This document shows, one piece after another, positions 24,201 through 35,694 of a stretch of 64,000 nucleotides of DNA. How positions within the stretch are numbered: the first letter of the stretch is position 1; each line of letters begins with the position of its first letter. The notes beneath the pieces are model-generated. The model was not told where the DNA came from and did no database searches. It saw nothing but the letters and a program-made list of their open reading frames with translations. The stretch is taken from positions 7,996,971 to 8,060,970 of the forward strand of contig NC_081333.1 of assembly GCF_022539665.2 (NCBI RefSeq), read 5' to 3'. The translations under genes were made by a program, and so were the position numbers. Source of the DNA: Daphnia carinata. Its lineage: Eukaryota; Arthropoda; Branchiopoda; Diplostraca; Daphniidae.

Positions 24201-26894
24201 AATGCAGCCGAGAGAGAGAGAGCCCTATACCGTATAAAATACTTGTCTTGTTAGTAACAACAAGCTCACGATGGAGTGTATAAATGGGCAAGGTTGAACG
24301 TTGGTAGCGATCACGACACGTCGCTTCAAAGAGATTGAAATTACGTTTTCCTTTCCTTTTTTTTTCCTTTTTCTTTTACTCTTCGTGCTTCAGTATGTGG
24401 AAAACAACGGACATTGTTTGTAATCGAATTTTTCGCACCTGCAAAAAGGCGCACGCTGGAAACCGGATCGTGAAAGTGATGACGGCGTGTGTGCCATAAA
24501 TATTCTACCACACCAACTATACAGATACGCAGTCATGCACGATATCGGGTCATGATTCAGTGTCATTGTTGATCCTCGTCTCCCTCAAGCTTTGTTGATT
24601 GTTGTCTTAATGGAATCAAAAAGATTCCGCACGGACAATGCGCGGCTCGTTATTGCCAAGAGAAAGGCGCATACGAATTTTGTATTAATCATCTCGTCGA
24701 CGAGGTGCGCCTCTACTATCATAAGAGTCGCTTACTTTTTTCTCTCCCGTTTTTCATTAGTATTGTAAATGTGCAGCTGATATGATGTAGCATCTTCGAT
24801 AGTGATAACTACGTCCTAACGTAATTGTTGACGATGATAGATCTCGGCTCCTCGGTTGCCCGCCGTCCTCAAAATCGGCCACGCTCACGGAGGACTCGGC
24901 AAACTCAAGGTGGAGACTCCGCTGGATTTCCAAGACGCCGCGTCCGTCGTAGCTGTTTCCAATTCCTACTGGTACAAAACGAGAAAATGCGCTTCTTTTT
25001 TTCTTACCCATTTATTTAATGTCAAATGCTTTTTTTTATTTGTTTCCGCAGTACGGTAGAGCCTTACGTGGACTCCAAGTTCGACGTGCACATCCAGAAG
25101 ATCGGCAACTACTACAAAGCCTTCATGTAAATGAATCATTTTTCTTGCGTTCTATCGTGGTAATCGATTCGTTTGATAGTGAAGGTGTGTGGACAAAAAT
25201 TCCGCGTCGTTAGATATGACCGCGTGTCCCCCAAAAGTCATGCGGGGACCGCTATGTCAAGCAATCAACGGTGCGCTGTAGACATTTTTGGGTGACGTCA
25301 GACGAAACTCCCATAATTGAGTCAGTTCTCTGGCCGAAATAGTCGTCGAGTCATCAGCATCTCGACGCATTAGCATATCTGTCGTCCTGCTTTTTATCGG
25401 CTCTCACTAACTCACGCGATGATATAACTCACGGGGCCTTATGTTGGCTGCCATATTGGACGACAAAAAGCAACGGACGATTCACGCTGAGAACGGTCAG
25501 GTGCCAGCGATAAGCCGAGCTAAATCCAGCAAGAACAAGCCGGATACGATAGGAGTGAAGAGAGAGTTGGAACAGAAATAGGAGAATTCAGAAAAGAAAG
25601 AAAAAATTTTTATCGCATGCAAAAAATGTATCACAGATGGTCATTAATGATGACTCATTTGGGAATGTCTTTTTGATGAATCATCCATACGGATGTTTTT
25701 TAATTCAGGCGCAAGTCGATTTCGGGCAACTGGAAGACTAACCTGGGCTCGGCCATGCTAGAGCAGACACCCATGACGGACAAGTACCGCGGCTGGATCG
25801 AGGCCGTCTCGGCCCAATTTGGCGGCCTCGATCTCTGCGCCCTGGAGGTCTTGGTGGCCCGCGACGGACGCGAGATCATCATGGAGCTCAACGACTGCGC
25901 CTTGCCGCTCCTCGGCGACTCGCAAGAGGAGGACCGCCGTCTCATCTCGGAGCTCGTCCTCCATCGTATGAACGTGAGTATGAGTCACGATATGCATTTG
26001 AAGGGGAGCGGGGGAGATTTCCATATGGCACCAGCAGGATATTGTTGATTTTTCTTTTCTCTTCCTCTTCTTTGTTTGTTTCCCTTCTTTAAACTTCTAG
26101 TGCCCTTTTCTTTAAAGATGTTTTTTTCTATCAATTCGTGGCTCTACGTTTTCGATTAATCAAATCGTTGTACTACATTTATCGTGAGGCTATTAAAACG
26201 GGTGGGCCCCAGAACAGAACGTGTGGTTGGGAAAACACACGTCGAAAGATATGCAAATGTTATTGCCCCATGGCACGATCACGTGTTCGACAGCGCATTT
26301 CGAATTCCGAGAAGTTCCCGGTTTGGGACGTTGTGGCGTAATGTTGGATCGCATCCGACTTTTCTCCCCCAAGCAAAGTGTCAAAAATCAACGTAATTTA
26401 TTATTATTATTTTTCTGATATGTCCAATAATTTAGACTCAATGTCGACCACCTGGGATGCCACCCGGTCCACTTGCTGGTCCGGCTCCATCCACCATGTC
26501 GAACGCGCAATCCCGCCATTCGATAACAAGCGGTAGTCGACCAGAATCGCCAATGGAAATGGAACGTAGCAGCTCAGCTATTCCGCCTTCGCTGGCCGGC
26601 GAAGATTCAGTTCCAGGAGTCGCTGGTGGTGCCCCGGCGTTGGCTTCTCAGCAGTCAACGCCATCGCACCAGCCAACGTCTCGTGACGTCTTGGGTGGAG
26701 GCAATCCATTCCTCACCCGACGCGGTACCGAAGACGGGTCGCAGTCCGTTTCCGCAGGATCGTTGGCCCGTTCCTTTTTTACTCGCAGTTCGTCCCAACA
26801 AGCGCAGGAAGGATCAACTGGAGGACCTGACGACGGTGAGGACACGATGAAGAATCTGCGGAAAACATTCGCCGGAATCTTCGGTGACATGTAA
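12245..26894 (+). CDS. Syn: Synapsin (presynaptic vesicle phosphoprotein)
   Basis: Ten exons join in phase: 12245-12335, 12500-12689, 15125-15402, 15513-15662, 16003-16138, 18996-19100, 24841-24971, 25052-25126, 25709-25973 and 26436-26894 (TAA). Domain A is LKRRFSSGDL with its PKA site RRFS. A Pro/Gln-rich linker follows, then [17 protein letters not shown]. The C domain (actin- and ATP-binding, ATP-grasp fold) runs from [14 protein letters not shown] through [51 protein letters not shown] and [20 protein letters not shown] to [15 protein letters not shown] Ser/Pro-rich tail ends in [18 protein letters not shown], the conserved E-domain end. No in-frame ATG precedes domain A. The reading frame of the first exon is open back to TAA at 12238-12240, with a possible acceptor at 12243-12244, so either an upstream exon or a non-AUG start is needed. 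TIMP lies inside the 19101-24840 intron. An AATAAA is at 27292-27297. Confidence 0.95.
16658..16746. repeat. 28-bp tandem repeat, about three copies
   Basis: A pyrimidine-rich unit of 28 bp (core TTTTTTCGATTTTCCTTTC) repeats about three times head to tail within a synapsin intron. The ORFs that cross it on either strand are repeat artefacts. Confidence 0.85.
20434..21349 (-). CDS. Timp: Tissue inhibitor of metalloproteinases (TIMP), nested in synapsin
   Basis: Three exons join in phase: 21349-21226, 21111-20804 and 20730-20434, giving about 242 residues. The signal peptide ([20 protein letters not shown]) is followed by MADG and the mature N-terminus [17 protein letters not shown]. The free N-terminal CxC that chelates the metalloprotease zinc is therefore preserved. 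The N-terminal OB-fold domain includes [25 protein letters not shown] and [13 protein letters not shown], ending in GCDCK. The C-terminal domain keeps the Cys/Trp pattern ([33 protein letters not shown]). A 30-residue Ser/Ala/Lys-rich tail beyond the last cysteine is unusual. Both introns have good GT-AG borders. The gene is antisense to synapsin and lies wholly in one of its introns, the arrangement also known for Drosophila Timp and vertebrate TIMP/SYN pairs. It is a secreted protease inhibitor. Confidence 0.95.
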
Positions 26895-29800
26895 AACTGT
26901 GTGAGGGAATTGGGGATTTTGCTAATCAATGGACGATCGCAGACATGTTGATTTCTCATCCGAGAATGTGTATCAGATTCCCCTTTATCCAACGTCCAAT
27001 CCAGCAGTGACCCAACATTAGAAAGATATTTCAATGTTATTCGATACTTTCTCTTTCTCTCCCTCCTATTTTCTCTCATCATATTGCGTGTTTTTCCACT
27101 CACCCTTTCTTCTCTATTCCCTAAGCCAAACTATCAATCAATTAAGATGCAGAAAATAAGCGTACACACAACGAGGGCTGGAAGAAAAGAAGAAAAAATG
27201 TTTTATCATTGGGAAACCGAAAGCTCCAAAAAGAAAAGAAACAAAAAAAAATTTTAAAAAAATGGCAGATAGGAATTTTCTCTCTTCGAATAATAAATGT
27301 CCTTCCTTACTCAACCCTTTTTAATGCCCGTCCTAGTTTGTTTTAGAGTTCTGCATGCATGTTTTCTTCCCAGCAGTGGTATGCATTTTCTGGCAACCCC
27401 GGCAATTCTAAAAAAAAATCTGATACAGTTTAAATGTTTCTTTTTTTGCGGAAGGCAAACACAAAAAAGTGGAATAACGATTGATTCTTGCATCGTTTCG
27501 GGACATTCGGATTATTAGGTTGTTTTCGTTCAACCGCTAGAAAAAGGTTCATTACGTAACGTTGAACCATTGTTTCATTTGTGTTATTTACGAAACGGTT
27601 AGTGGCGTTGGCTTGTTTATCTTTATTTTACTTTATTTAATCTTTTTTGTTATTTTTCAGCTGACTGTCAATTCTATTAATCATGTTAAAAAGTGTGTGT
27701 GTGCGTGTGCTATCACCTTTCTTTTTTCAGTTGTTTGCAAAGTACAGCCTACTTCCCGCCCATCATGCAATACGGAGAAGTCGGATGTGTTTTGTGCGTT
27801 AACGTTGGTGGCCATCATTGTAAGTTTTCCTCCCCAATTTCCCACGTATTAATACACGTGGAGCTGAGTGTCTTGAAACAAAAAATTTCATCACTTTTCA
27901 TGGCCGGAATGCGATTGGGAAACTGACACTTGGACGGTACGTACACTACGCCATCTCAGTTCATAATAAAGCTGTTTAATCCTGTTTTCATCAGGTCTGC
28001 TTTGTTGTGTGTATTTCTGAATTTAGGATTCCCTTGCTTTGTCACTGGAGAATAATATGAAAAAAGATATCCGCAAGCGTATTACCTTACAAATGGCAAC
28101 GGGAGACGGAGCGGCCGAAACTCATTGTCGGCCTCCAACGGGTGGAACTATCGAGGCCAGCCAAACCACTAAGCGAGGTCATTTTGTGATAGAACCAAAA
28201 CTTCTTGCTGATGTCAAGTTTTTCGGGTTCCACGCCGCTTGGCACCATCAGATATGAATTCTCTCCCTTCCATTCTATCACTATCCACAAGTAATGGAAG
28301 AAAACGAGATGTCAAATGGTTACAAAACAAAAGCATTTCTCCTTTGTTTTCTTCTGCGGTATTCGTGAGTTAGATGGTGGGTGCAGCGACAGCCGTCAGA
28401 CACTCGTCACTCGTAAGCTGGTCGAAAAGATATGAATCTTGAATAGCTGGCGGCTAAGACACAATACTCTGTGTTTCTCTTGGTCTAACTTTATCCAATT
28501 AAATTCCGTCATATTTCTACCTTCTAATGTGTCAAATGTTGGATCGCCTTTCAAGGGATTAGTGGGTGCTATCTGACACACTATCGACCAGATCAAAGAA
28601 GAAAGAATGGTGTTGCACTGTTGGCTGCGACGCACCCCCTTCTCCTTGGGAATGTAGGACCCATGTTAACATCGTGCGGCTCACGCAAAATTCTGCGAAT
28701 ACCATAAATAACGTATCGCACATCATCCTTTCCTGTTTTGTTTTAGATTTTAGCAAGTGTCCTGGTCGCCCACTGCATGATGGTCGGCCTTCGCTTGCGG
28801 TACGTGTCAATTGGCCAAGTATGTTAGTCTCGCCGTATCCGCATCTACAGTCGCTCGGTGATGGATAGATTTCGAGGAGCGTCCTTGCGTGTTGTACCAT
28901 CTGCAAAAGTCACGAGCCAAAATCAGCCGCCTATTGAACACATACATAATACTGCCTCATGTTTGTTTGTTGCTATCTTCTCGGGTTGCCGACATCACAG
29001 ACGGACGTATGCATATGACTTTGTCCGCTTTGTTGTAGAGTCCGGTCTCATCTGTTGATCGTGACTTCACTTGCTGTTTCTTCTCTAATTGACTATCTTT
29101 AAAGCCATTTTCTATTTGATTTTCTGTGCAGATGCATCAGTAGAAAATCTGATTATTTAATAGTGTAATTTGCTTTGTGTAATTTGTGAAATTACCGCAG
29201 GCCCATAGCGTATGCTTCAATTCAGAGTCCGGAGATAACCAGTAGTTTCGCCCATCGCTCAAGATTTTCCCTCAATGCAAATCTGGTGTGTTGGTAGTGA
29301 GCTGAGCTGACGGAATAAGACCCGAAACGGATAGATGAGGCTCCGCACCAGGAAGTGCAACGAATCTTCATTTTTTTACTACAGTAAGTATGAATATTAA
29401 ATATCTTGTAATCGTGCTAAAGTGAATCCTACTACTAAACTGAGCGCCCTTCCTTCGACAAGTCAAAAGCAAATCGAATAAAGCATTTTGGACAGGTTGG
29501 CGCAAGAGACGGATTAGATGCAAGCTTGTTTGCGAATTATTGAAACATATTGTTGAGTCTCAGCTTTGTCAATCCATCAGTGACGACTGACGAATGAATG
29601 TTGAAGAGGCAACTTTCCTTGCCCATGGCCATAGCTCGATCCTGGTTTTGTGTACGGTATACCGCGAAAAAAGAGACAATTGAATTTCAGCTTCAGACAA
29701 TCCTTCATTCGTCATTTCATGGTTCCTTGACAGCCTTTGCTTGAGCTGTCGGCTTCCAAAATCAAACTGCATTTTTAAAGAACAGCCCCATGTTTCACCA

Positions 29801-30724
29801 TACACTTCACAAAGCACCAGCGGCTCCCATATCAACACTACGTCACCTGTTTTAAATTTGCAGTTATTGACGTGATAACGATACCTTTTGATATCGGGAA
29901 AATCATAAATCTTACCCTTGCTTATGTTTTCGTTGTTCTACTTAATGGAGGAACTTCAAGTTGTATCCAGCATCCCAACCTGCAAACTACAATCGGAAAA
30001 AGAAACCAAAAATACCGATTCATAAACTAAGTGGTTGGCAATGTTGGTTATAAGAAGCTCTTTGGTCGACCTTCTCGGATTTGCGTCACAGTGAACTGAT
30101 CGGTTTGCCAGGACAAAACGAAGCGTGAGACATTCACAAATGATGAGGTTGGCAACCAGCCTTCTTCTTTAGCTTACGGTCATTTTTGCTTGCTTGATGA
30201 TTTTAAATGACAAGTAGTATGTGAAAGACCGATAAGCAGGACGAAACACGATGTACGCAAGGCATGTAGACGAGTATTTTACACATTTAACCACCATTGG
30301 GAAGATCTACCTTACGAATAAGTATTTCATGAGTTGTGCTTTGTTGTATTATTCTGCGGCAATTGTTTGTCACTGAATTCAGTTTTAAAAACTTTTGCCT
30401 ACTGGAAATATCCAAAAACTTGCATCAAAACCATAATAGGATATAAGTTTTGGGTTTTTTAATGTTTTTGGTTGAGAAAATTTGGTGCCCACAATGTTCT
30501 AGTTTTAGCTAGCTTCACGACTTAGTAATAACTTGGAGGATATCGAAGATTGCTTTTTAGAACTGCATATTGTACAAAATAACGTCCAGTCTCAAGTTTC
30601 AATCATTCAGCTCGTAATAGGTACACAGCAGACGATTTTTTCTAGGTGATGCCTTGTTTTTCACCGCTAGATGACTTTTCTGTCGTCTGCCGGTAGTCAA
30701 CTCCGATAATTCAGTCAGCCGAAA
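26895..30724. other. Synapsin 3' UTR followed by region without a recognised gene
   Basis: The synapsin 3' UTR runs to about 27.3 kb (AATAAA at 27292-27297). Beyond it only short ORFs are seen, the longest being 28559-28906 and 29569-29838 on the minus strand. Neither has a recognisable domain or clear splice partners. The stretch may hold noncoding RNA or an upstream promoter for mRpL55, but nothing positive can be stated. Confidence 0.5.
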
Positions 30725-31176
30725 ATGTCACAATATTTAACGAAATTCAGGTACTCGTAATTAATTTTTATTGTGGAATTATTACTTTTTAAAATCTGTA
30801 TTGTTCTAGGTTTTCGGTCCCTTTAATTGTTCAGACTAGGCAACTGAATGGTCACCGAGCATCTATTGCAAGCATTGGACGAGCAATTTATGTAAGAACA
30901 TACCCAACAATGCTTGTACAACCAGATGGTTCAACAATAACCATCCGATATAAGGAGCCACGTGGAATAATCAAGGCAAGTTTAGGTGTTCTGTTACCAG
31001 AAGTTCAATATTATTAAAATTGCATAATACAGCTGCCTGCGGATTTGAGCAGCTTAAGTGAAGCTGAACGGCAAAGGCGGTTGATGTTGAGGAAACCAAA
31101 GAAGAAAGTCAAAATTGAGGAAGATATTGAAGATACTTTTGATGAAAATTCCTATTCACACTTGTGGAAAAAGTAA
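30725..31176 (+). CDS. mRpL55: Mitochondrial ribosomal protein L55 (mL55)
   Basis: Three exons: 30725-30750, 30810-30975 and 31033-31176 (TAA), 111 residues. The product starts MSQYLTKFRFS. It contains the family core YVRTYPTMLVQPDGSTITIR followed by YKEPRGIIKLPADL and SEAERQRRLMLRKPKKKVKI, then an acidic stretch and WKK at the end. The 'YP..LV..DGSTI.IRY.EPR' block is diagnostic of mL55, a metazoan-specific protein of the large mitoribosomal subunit. The basic, hydroxyl-containing N-terminus fits a mitochondrial targeting peptide. The second intron (30976-31032) begins with GC instead of GT in an otherwise perfect donor (AAG|GCAAGT). The reading frame supports this junction exactly. An AATAAA lies at 31205-31210. 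The gene converges on TAF8. Confidence 0.93.
30976..31032 (+). other. GC-AG intron in mRpL55
   Basis: A 57-nt intron with donor AAG|GCAAGT and acceptor ATACAG. Splicing joins the codons for GIIK and LPADL in phase, matching the protein family. No nearby GT donor restores the frame. Confidence 0.85.
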
Positions 31177-31225
31177 AGTGACAATCAGAATGCAAAGTAG
31201 GAAAAATAAATGAAATTTAACATAT

Positions 31226-32515
31226 TCATGGGGAGCTCTTCTTCTTCGAAAGAGGCATTTTAACAGGTCTGATAAATGGATTTTCCATAATGAATGGCTC
31301 GGAATTTGACATTTCCATCAGTGAGCCATTTGGTCCAAGGTTATCCATCAACTCATTGTTCTCTTTCTCTTGATCTAACTTGGCTGCCTTGATGGCTTCT
31401 GCGTTTGCTTCTTCTTGTTTCTGCATGTGAACTGCGGCCTCGTCTTCTTCGAACGTCTGGTCACGAGGTAGCAGGGCAGCCAAGAACGGTTTATCCATTG
31501 GCTTACAAGCAATTACTAAAGTAGAAAAAAACGTAATGAAGTAATTCAGTAATGAATAGTGGCCTTTGCAATATTACGCGGATAATGCGTCAAATCTTCC
31601 ACCAGGAAAAAACTTTGGGTTTCCCCTGTTTTGGCAACGAACCGTGTCAGTGCCCTTTCCACATCTCGTTTTTGGCATGAAGCTTTTTCCCGAATAGTTT
31701 CATAGTCCGTGATGGGCTGCTTGTGTGTCTATATGATAACAACCAAAGGTAAACTTAAATACAGGAAACATACCAGTGTCTGCATAAAAATAATCTTATC
31801 ACTATACTGGTGTTTGAACATAGGCATGGGAATCAGGAAAAGCTGGTAAGTGATCTGGAATATGGCTGGGATGGGGTCTTTTCTGGCCAGTTTGTAGAAT
31901 TCCAATTTGCTTTGTGGCCACAGCTTGAGTTGGAGTGGGTAGAACTAATCTTCTTGATCTCTGTGCATAAGACTCCAGAGAGCTATGTTTAACACCCATG
32001 GAAACCAGGGCCATAACAACATCTCCTACTACCGGTTCCTATAAAAATATGGATTAATGTGCTGAAAGCTGCTCAATACATCAAGCAGACATACCACCCT
32101 TCCAGACAATTCACAGTAAAGATGGCTGCTATGTCCAAGTTCAGTGATGACTAAAACAAGAAAATATTTACATGATTTCAAAAATATAAAAAATATAGAA
32201 AATGGTGATTACAGCTTTGCATCATCTCGGTAAGTGTCTCTAGTGATATTTCATCTACTGCACTGAAGCCTGCCTCGCTACACAAGCAGCTCACACTAGC
32301 TTGGAGTAATTTCCTTCTGCAAGAATCCAAATGTTTAAAACGTTCAAACTAATCTCACTTCAACATACATCTGCAGAATGGCACATTAAACATTTAATTG
32401 GAAATGGAAGGGGTTTTATTGATCCATTTGAAATACCATACACATATAGGACCACTAAGCATTTTTACCGCGACACTACTCCAGAGATGATAGTTTCCGA
32501 TACCACGGTGGTCAT
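31226..32515 (-). CDS. Taf8: Transcription initiation factor TFIID subunit 8
   Basis: Six exons join in phase: 32515-32469, 32316-32213, 32150-32098, 32038-31808, 31728-31578 and 31515-31226. The product is about 290 residues. The histone-fold (bromo-associated) domain includes RRKLLQASVSC, EAGFSAVDEISLETLTEMMQ and ITELGHSSHLYCELSGR, ending near residue 105. It is followed by QRSRRLVLP, the proline-rich RPHPSHIPDHLPAFPDSHAY segment and KQPITDYETIREKASCQKRD VERALTRF (TAF8 signature, shown in two parts). The tail has NPFIRPVKMPLSKKKSSP, matching the C-terminal nuclear-localisation region of TAF8. TAF8 pairs with TAF10 through the histone fold and helps assemble TFIID. The stop codon is 49 bp from the mRpL55 stop, so the 3' UTRs probably overlap. 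Confidence 0.94.
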
Positions 32516-32845
32516 TTCGGTGAAAGAATTTGCTGATTTTCTCAGTTAGTTTGAAACAGTTTCCCTTTCCCGTTTTTCACTGTTGTGTTGACAGTTGACA
32601 ATACCACCATGATTCACAACAGTGCAGTCGAAAAAATCGTAAACGTTTCTTGACAGCGTACTAGCAGAGCCACCTATGTAAAGCCGAAATGATTATTGAT
32701 TTTCATTCAATTCTGAATGGAAATTATGTATTTTAAACTAAACCTAAAATTTAGCCAAATGTGAAAAAATAATAAGGTGGGGAAAATATACATATATAAA
32801 CATATACATACAAGAAAATCACAAACAAGCCTGCAATATGTGGAA

Positions 32846-33291
32846 GTGCAGACTTGCCGTCCGATTATTTCTTGAGCGATTATCGGTAGCCGTCGATAAT
32901 CGCAAAAAAATGATCGGCGATCATTCGTCTGTTGAAAAAATTTGATCGGCGATTAAATTTCTTAGCGATTGTTTTTCCGATTATTTTTGACCGCCATCTA
33001 GCAGTAAGAAAATAACTTGCCATTGTTTAAATTGAAAAAATTGAAACAAGTGAAAATTTTAAAAAAAGCGTCTGCTACAAAAATGACAAACCTATGAGTA
33101 GACTTTCATATAGTCTCATCTACCGTTCATAGATGTCGCTAAATAATCGAAAAATAATCGCGATTAAAAATTAATTTTTTTCCACTTTAATCACCGATTT
33201 CGATTATTTTAAAATAATTTGATCGCCGATTAAAATTTTAATCGAAATCGCAATCGCGATTAATTTTCAAGCGATTACGGCAGGTCTGTGT
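32846..33291. mobile_element. MITE-like element rich in CGATTA/TAATCG motifs
   Basis: Termini are imperfect inverted repeats: CAGACTTGCCGT on the left and ACGGCAGGTCTG on the right. Both are flanked by GTGGAA, which could be the target-site duplication (32839-32844 and just after the right end). The interior is dense in CGATTA and its complement in both orientations, so the element can fold on itself. No coding capacity is seen. CAG-initial termini are seen in hAT-type elements, but the superfamily is not proven. Confidence 0.6.
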
Positions 33292-33806
33292 GGAACTATG
33301 GTAAACACATGATTCCAGTTTGGGTATTGAACAAATAATTTTGAGCATAGTAAAGGTTGCGTTTGGTTCTTACAGATTTAGAAAACGGCCTTCAGTGTTT
33401 TTTTTATTGTAGTTAGCAACAGGACTGTTGGTTTAAAGTATGTAAAATTGTGGTCCTTACTTAAAATTTCAATATTGAAATTTGAACGCCAAAGCAGTTA
33501 GGAAGCAATCATCACCCTTAAGTTACAGAAAAATCATATTTGTTTACTCTCCAATGATATCTTGGCATCATCCTTCGGCTTGTCATCAGTTGCTAAGTTC
33601 TATGCTAAATGAAAAATGTCACTTTTATGGCAATCCGTTTTACACAAAAAAAAAATCACACTTTTTTCTTTTTTTCCGACACGTAGCCATCTACCGCTCA
33701 GACTCGTTATTACTGGTGTAGGCAATTTCAGTCCATTGGATGCCATTCGCAGTTAGTTCAGTAGCGTGGATGGAGAATAACGCGTGGCTGGAGGAACAAT
33801 TGAAAA

Positions 33807-35652
33807 ATGGATAAGATAATACAACAAAAGGATGGTAAGTATAAACATTATTATATTGGTTTTCACTTATTAATTATTGTTTATTAGATCAAATTATGAA
33901 GCTGCAGGCCCAATTATTGGAACAACAGAAAATATTAGATAACAGCAAAGCTAAGGATGGTAAGGCCTAATACGTAATGATTCTATTTATTTGCTTTTAT
34001 TCGTTTGTGTTTTGTAGCTCAAATTTGAGTCTACAAGCTCAGCTAGGGGAAAAGAACAAATTGGAACGGAACAGTTTCCAAACAGTGAAGGAGGTTTTTC
34101 AAAACTCTTCCCTAACTGAACATTAGGATGAATTGGCATTAGGCAAACACAGTCAGATATGTAAACTTTTCAAATAAGAATTAAAACTAAGTATAGAATT
34201 TTAACAAACAATTATTTATTGTTTAGTTATTCAGTCCACCACCTGACAGTGTGTTAAATTTAAATTCTGTTAGTGCTGTACTAAAAGAATCGTTAATAAT
34301 AAGTCCATGCAGCGAAGGAACTGAAGAATTGTGGGACCGTATTTGGGCAGAAAATGGGTGTGGTACGGAAACCCAGAAACGGCATGAGTTCAACATAAAA
34401 CATGGATTAGGTACTTTTCGGTTTTTTGTCTATTGAAAAAGTATTTTTAATGCTGTTATTTTGCATTCACAGAATTTTAGCGAGGGTTCAAGTAAAATCT
34501 GGAAGTGTTACAGGATTGAAGAGTGAGCCTACAGTTGAAAAACACTGAAAGTGCATTACCATTAAGGTATGAGCTGCTTCTCTTGCTAAAGAACAACTTG
34601 TCCTTTACGTTCAGAGTGTTGGTGAAGCTGGGTACTTAAATGGCTCTAAAGATGTTTCAATTCGCTGGCATTGCAGCGATGAACATCATACATGGACTCT
34701 TAAGGTATGAAAGGAATTTTCTTGAAAATTTTTTGAATTTATGACGAAGCATTTCTCCTCCTTTTTGCCACCCATGTCTAATCTAAAAAAAAAATTTATC
34801 CAGTAGGAAAGGATTTTCAGCACACTGGGAACACAACTATCAACAATGCAACATTCTATGGGTGCTATTTTATCATTCAAGAGCCTTATACAATGATTTT
34901 TATCTGCAATTTGTATGGCCTTTCCCAAGCTTCTGCCATAAGTTGAATCTATAAGTCATGTAAGTCACATGAGCAACAATTGAGATGCTTAATGGTGTTG
35001 TTTTTCTTTTCTCAGTATAGGTTAAAGAGTTAAGACAATCTAGCACATTGTCTAATGAGAAGTACCATCTTGTGTTAATAAATCCAGTACAACAGCAATC
35101 CTTTATAGTTCTGTCACAGCTAGAAACCTCAAATAATTCTGCTTCTCTGTCTAAAGAACAACTTGTCCTTTACGTTCAGAGTGTTGGGGAAACTGGGTAC
35201 TTAAATGGCCCTAAAGATGTTTTAATTTTGCTGCCATTGCAGAGATGAACATCATACATGGACTCTTTAGGTATGAAAGGATTTTTCTTCAAATAATTTT
35301 GAATTTATGACGAAGAATTTCTCCTCCTTTTTGCCAACCAGGTCTAATCTACCAAAAAAAATTTATCCAATAGGAAAGGATTTTCATGTACTGGGAACAC
35401 AACTATCAACAATGCAACATTGTACAGGTGCTAGTTTATCATTCAAGAGCCTTATACAATGATGTTAATCTGCAATTTGTATGTCCTTCCCCAAGCTTCC
35501 ACCAGAAGTTGAATCTATGAGTCATGTAAGTTACATGATCAACAGTTGATATGTTTAACGGTGTTGTTTTTCTTTTCTCAATATAGGTTAATAGTAACAT
35601 TGGATCTGAAAAAATTCTTGGTTGGGGCAAGACACTGAATAAATTGTATTGA
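33807..35652 (+). pseudogene. Element-encoded spliced gene, left arm copy (degenerate)
   Basis: This is the element gene in plus orientation. It begins MDKIIQQKD with donor GTAAGT, then a coiled-coil exon (QIMKLQAQLLEQQKILDN). Next comes an exon with ELWDRIWAENGCGTETQKRH, and near the 3' end KEQLVLYVQSVGETGYLNG. It ends close to TGA at 35650-35652. Relative to the other copies it lacks one T in the third exon (near 34020-34030), which shifts the frame. It also carries the internal duplication. The family is not recognised; only the heptad-like leucines at the N-terminus can be described. Confidence 0.45.
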
Positions 35653-35694
35653 TTGGATGGATGACATGACATTTCTATACTTAATTCGGATTCC

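Noticed and set aside
29569-29838. 89-codon minus-strand ORF
   Set aside because: Ordinary composition but no recognisable domain, promoter or splice partner; not enough to call a gene.
32331-32549. 72-codon plus-strand ORF
   Set aside because: Antisense shadow overlapping TAF8 exons 1 and 2, which are firmly placed by domain and phase.
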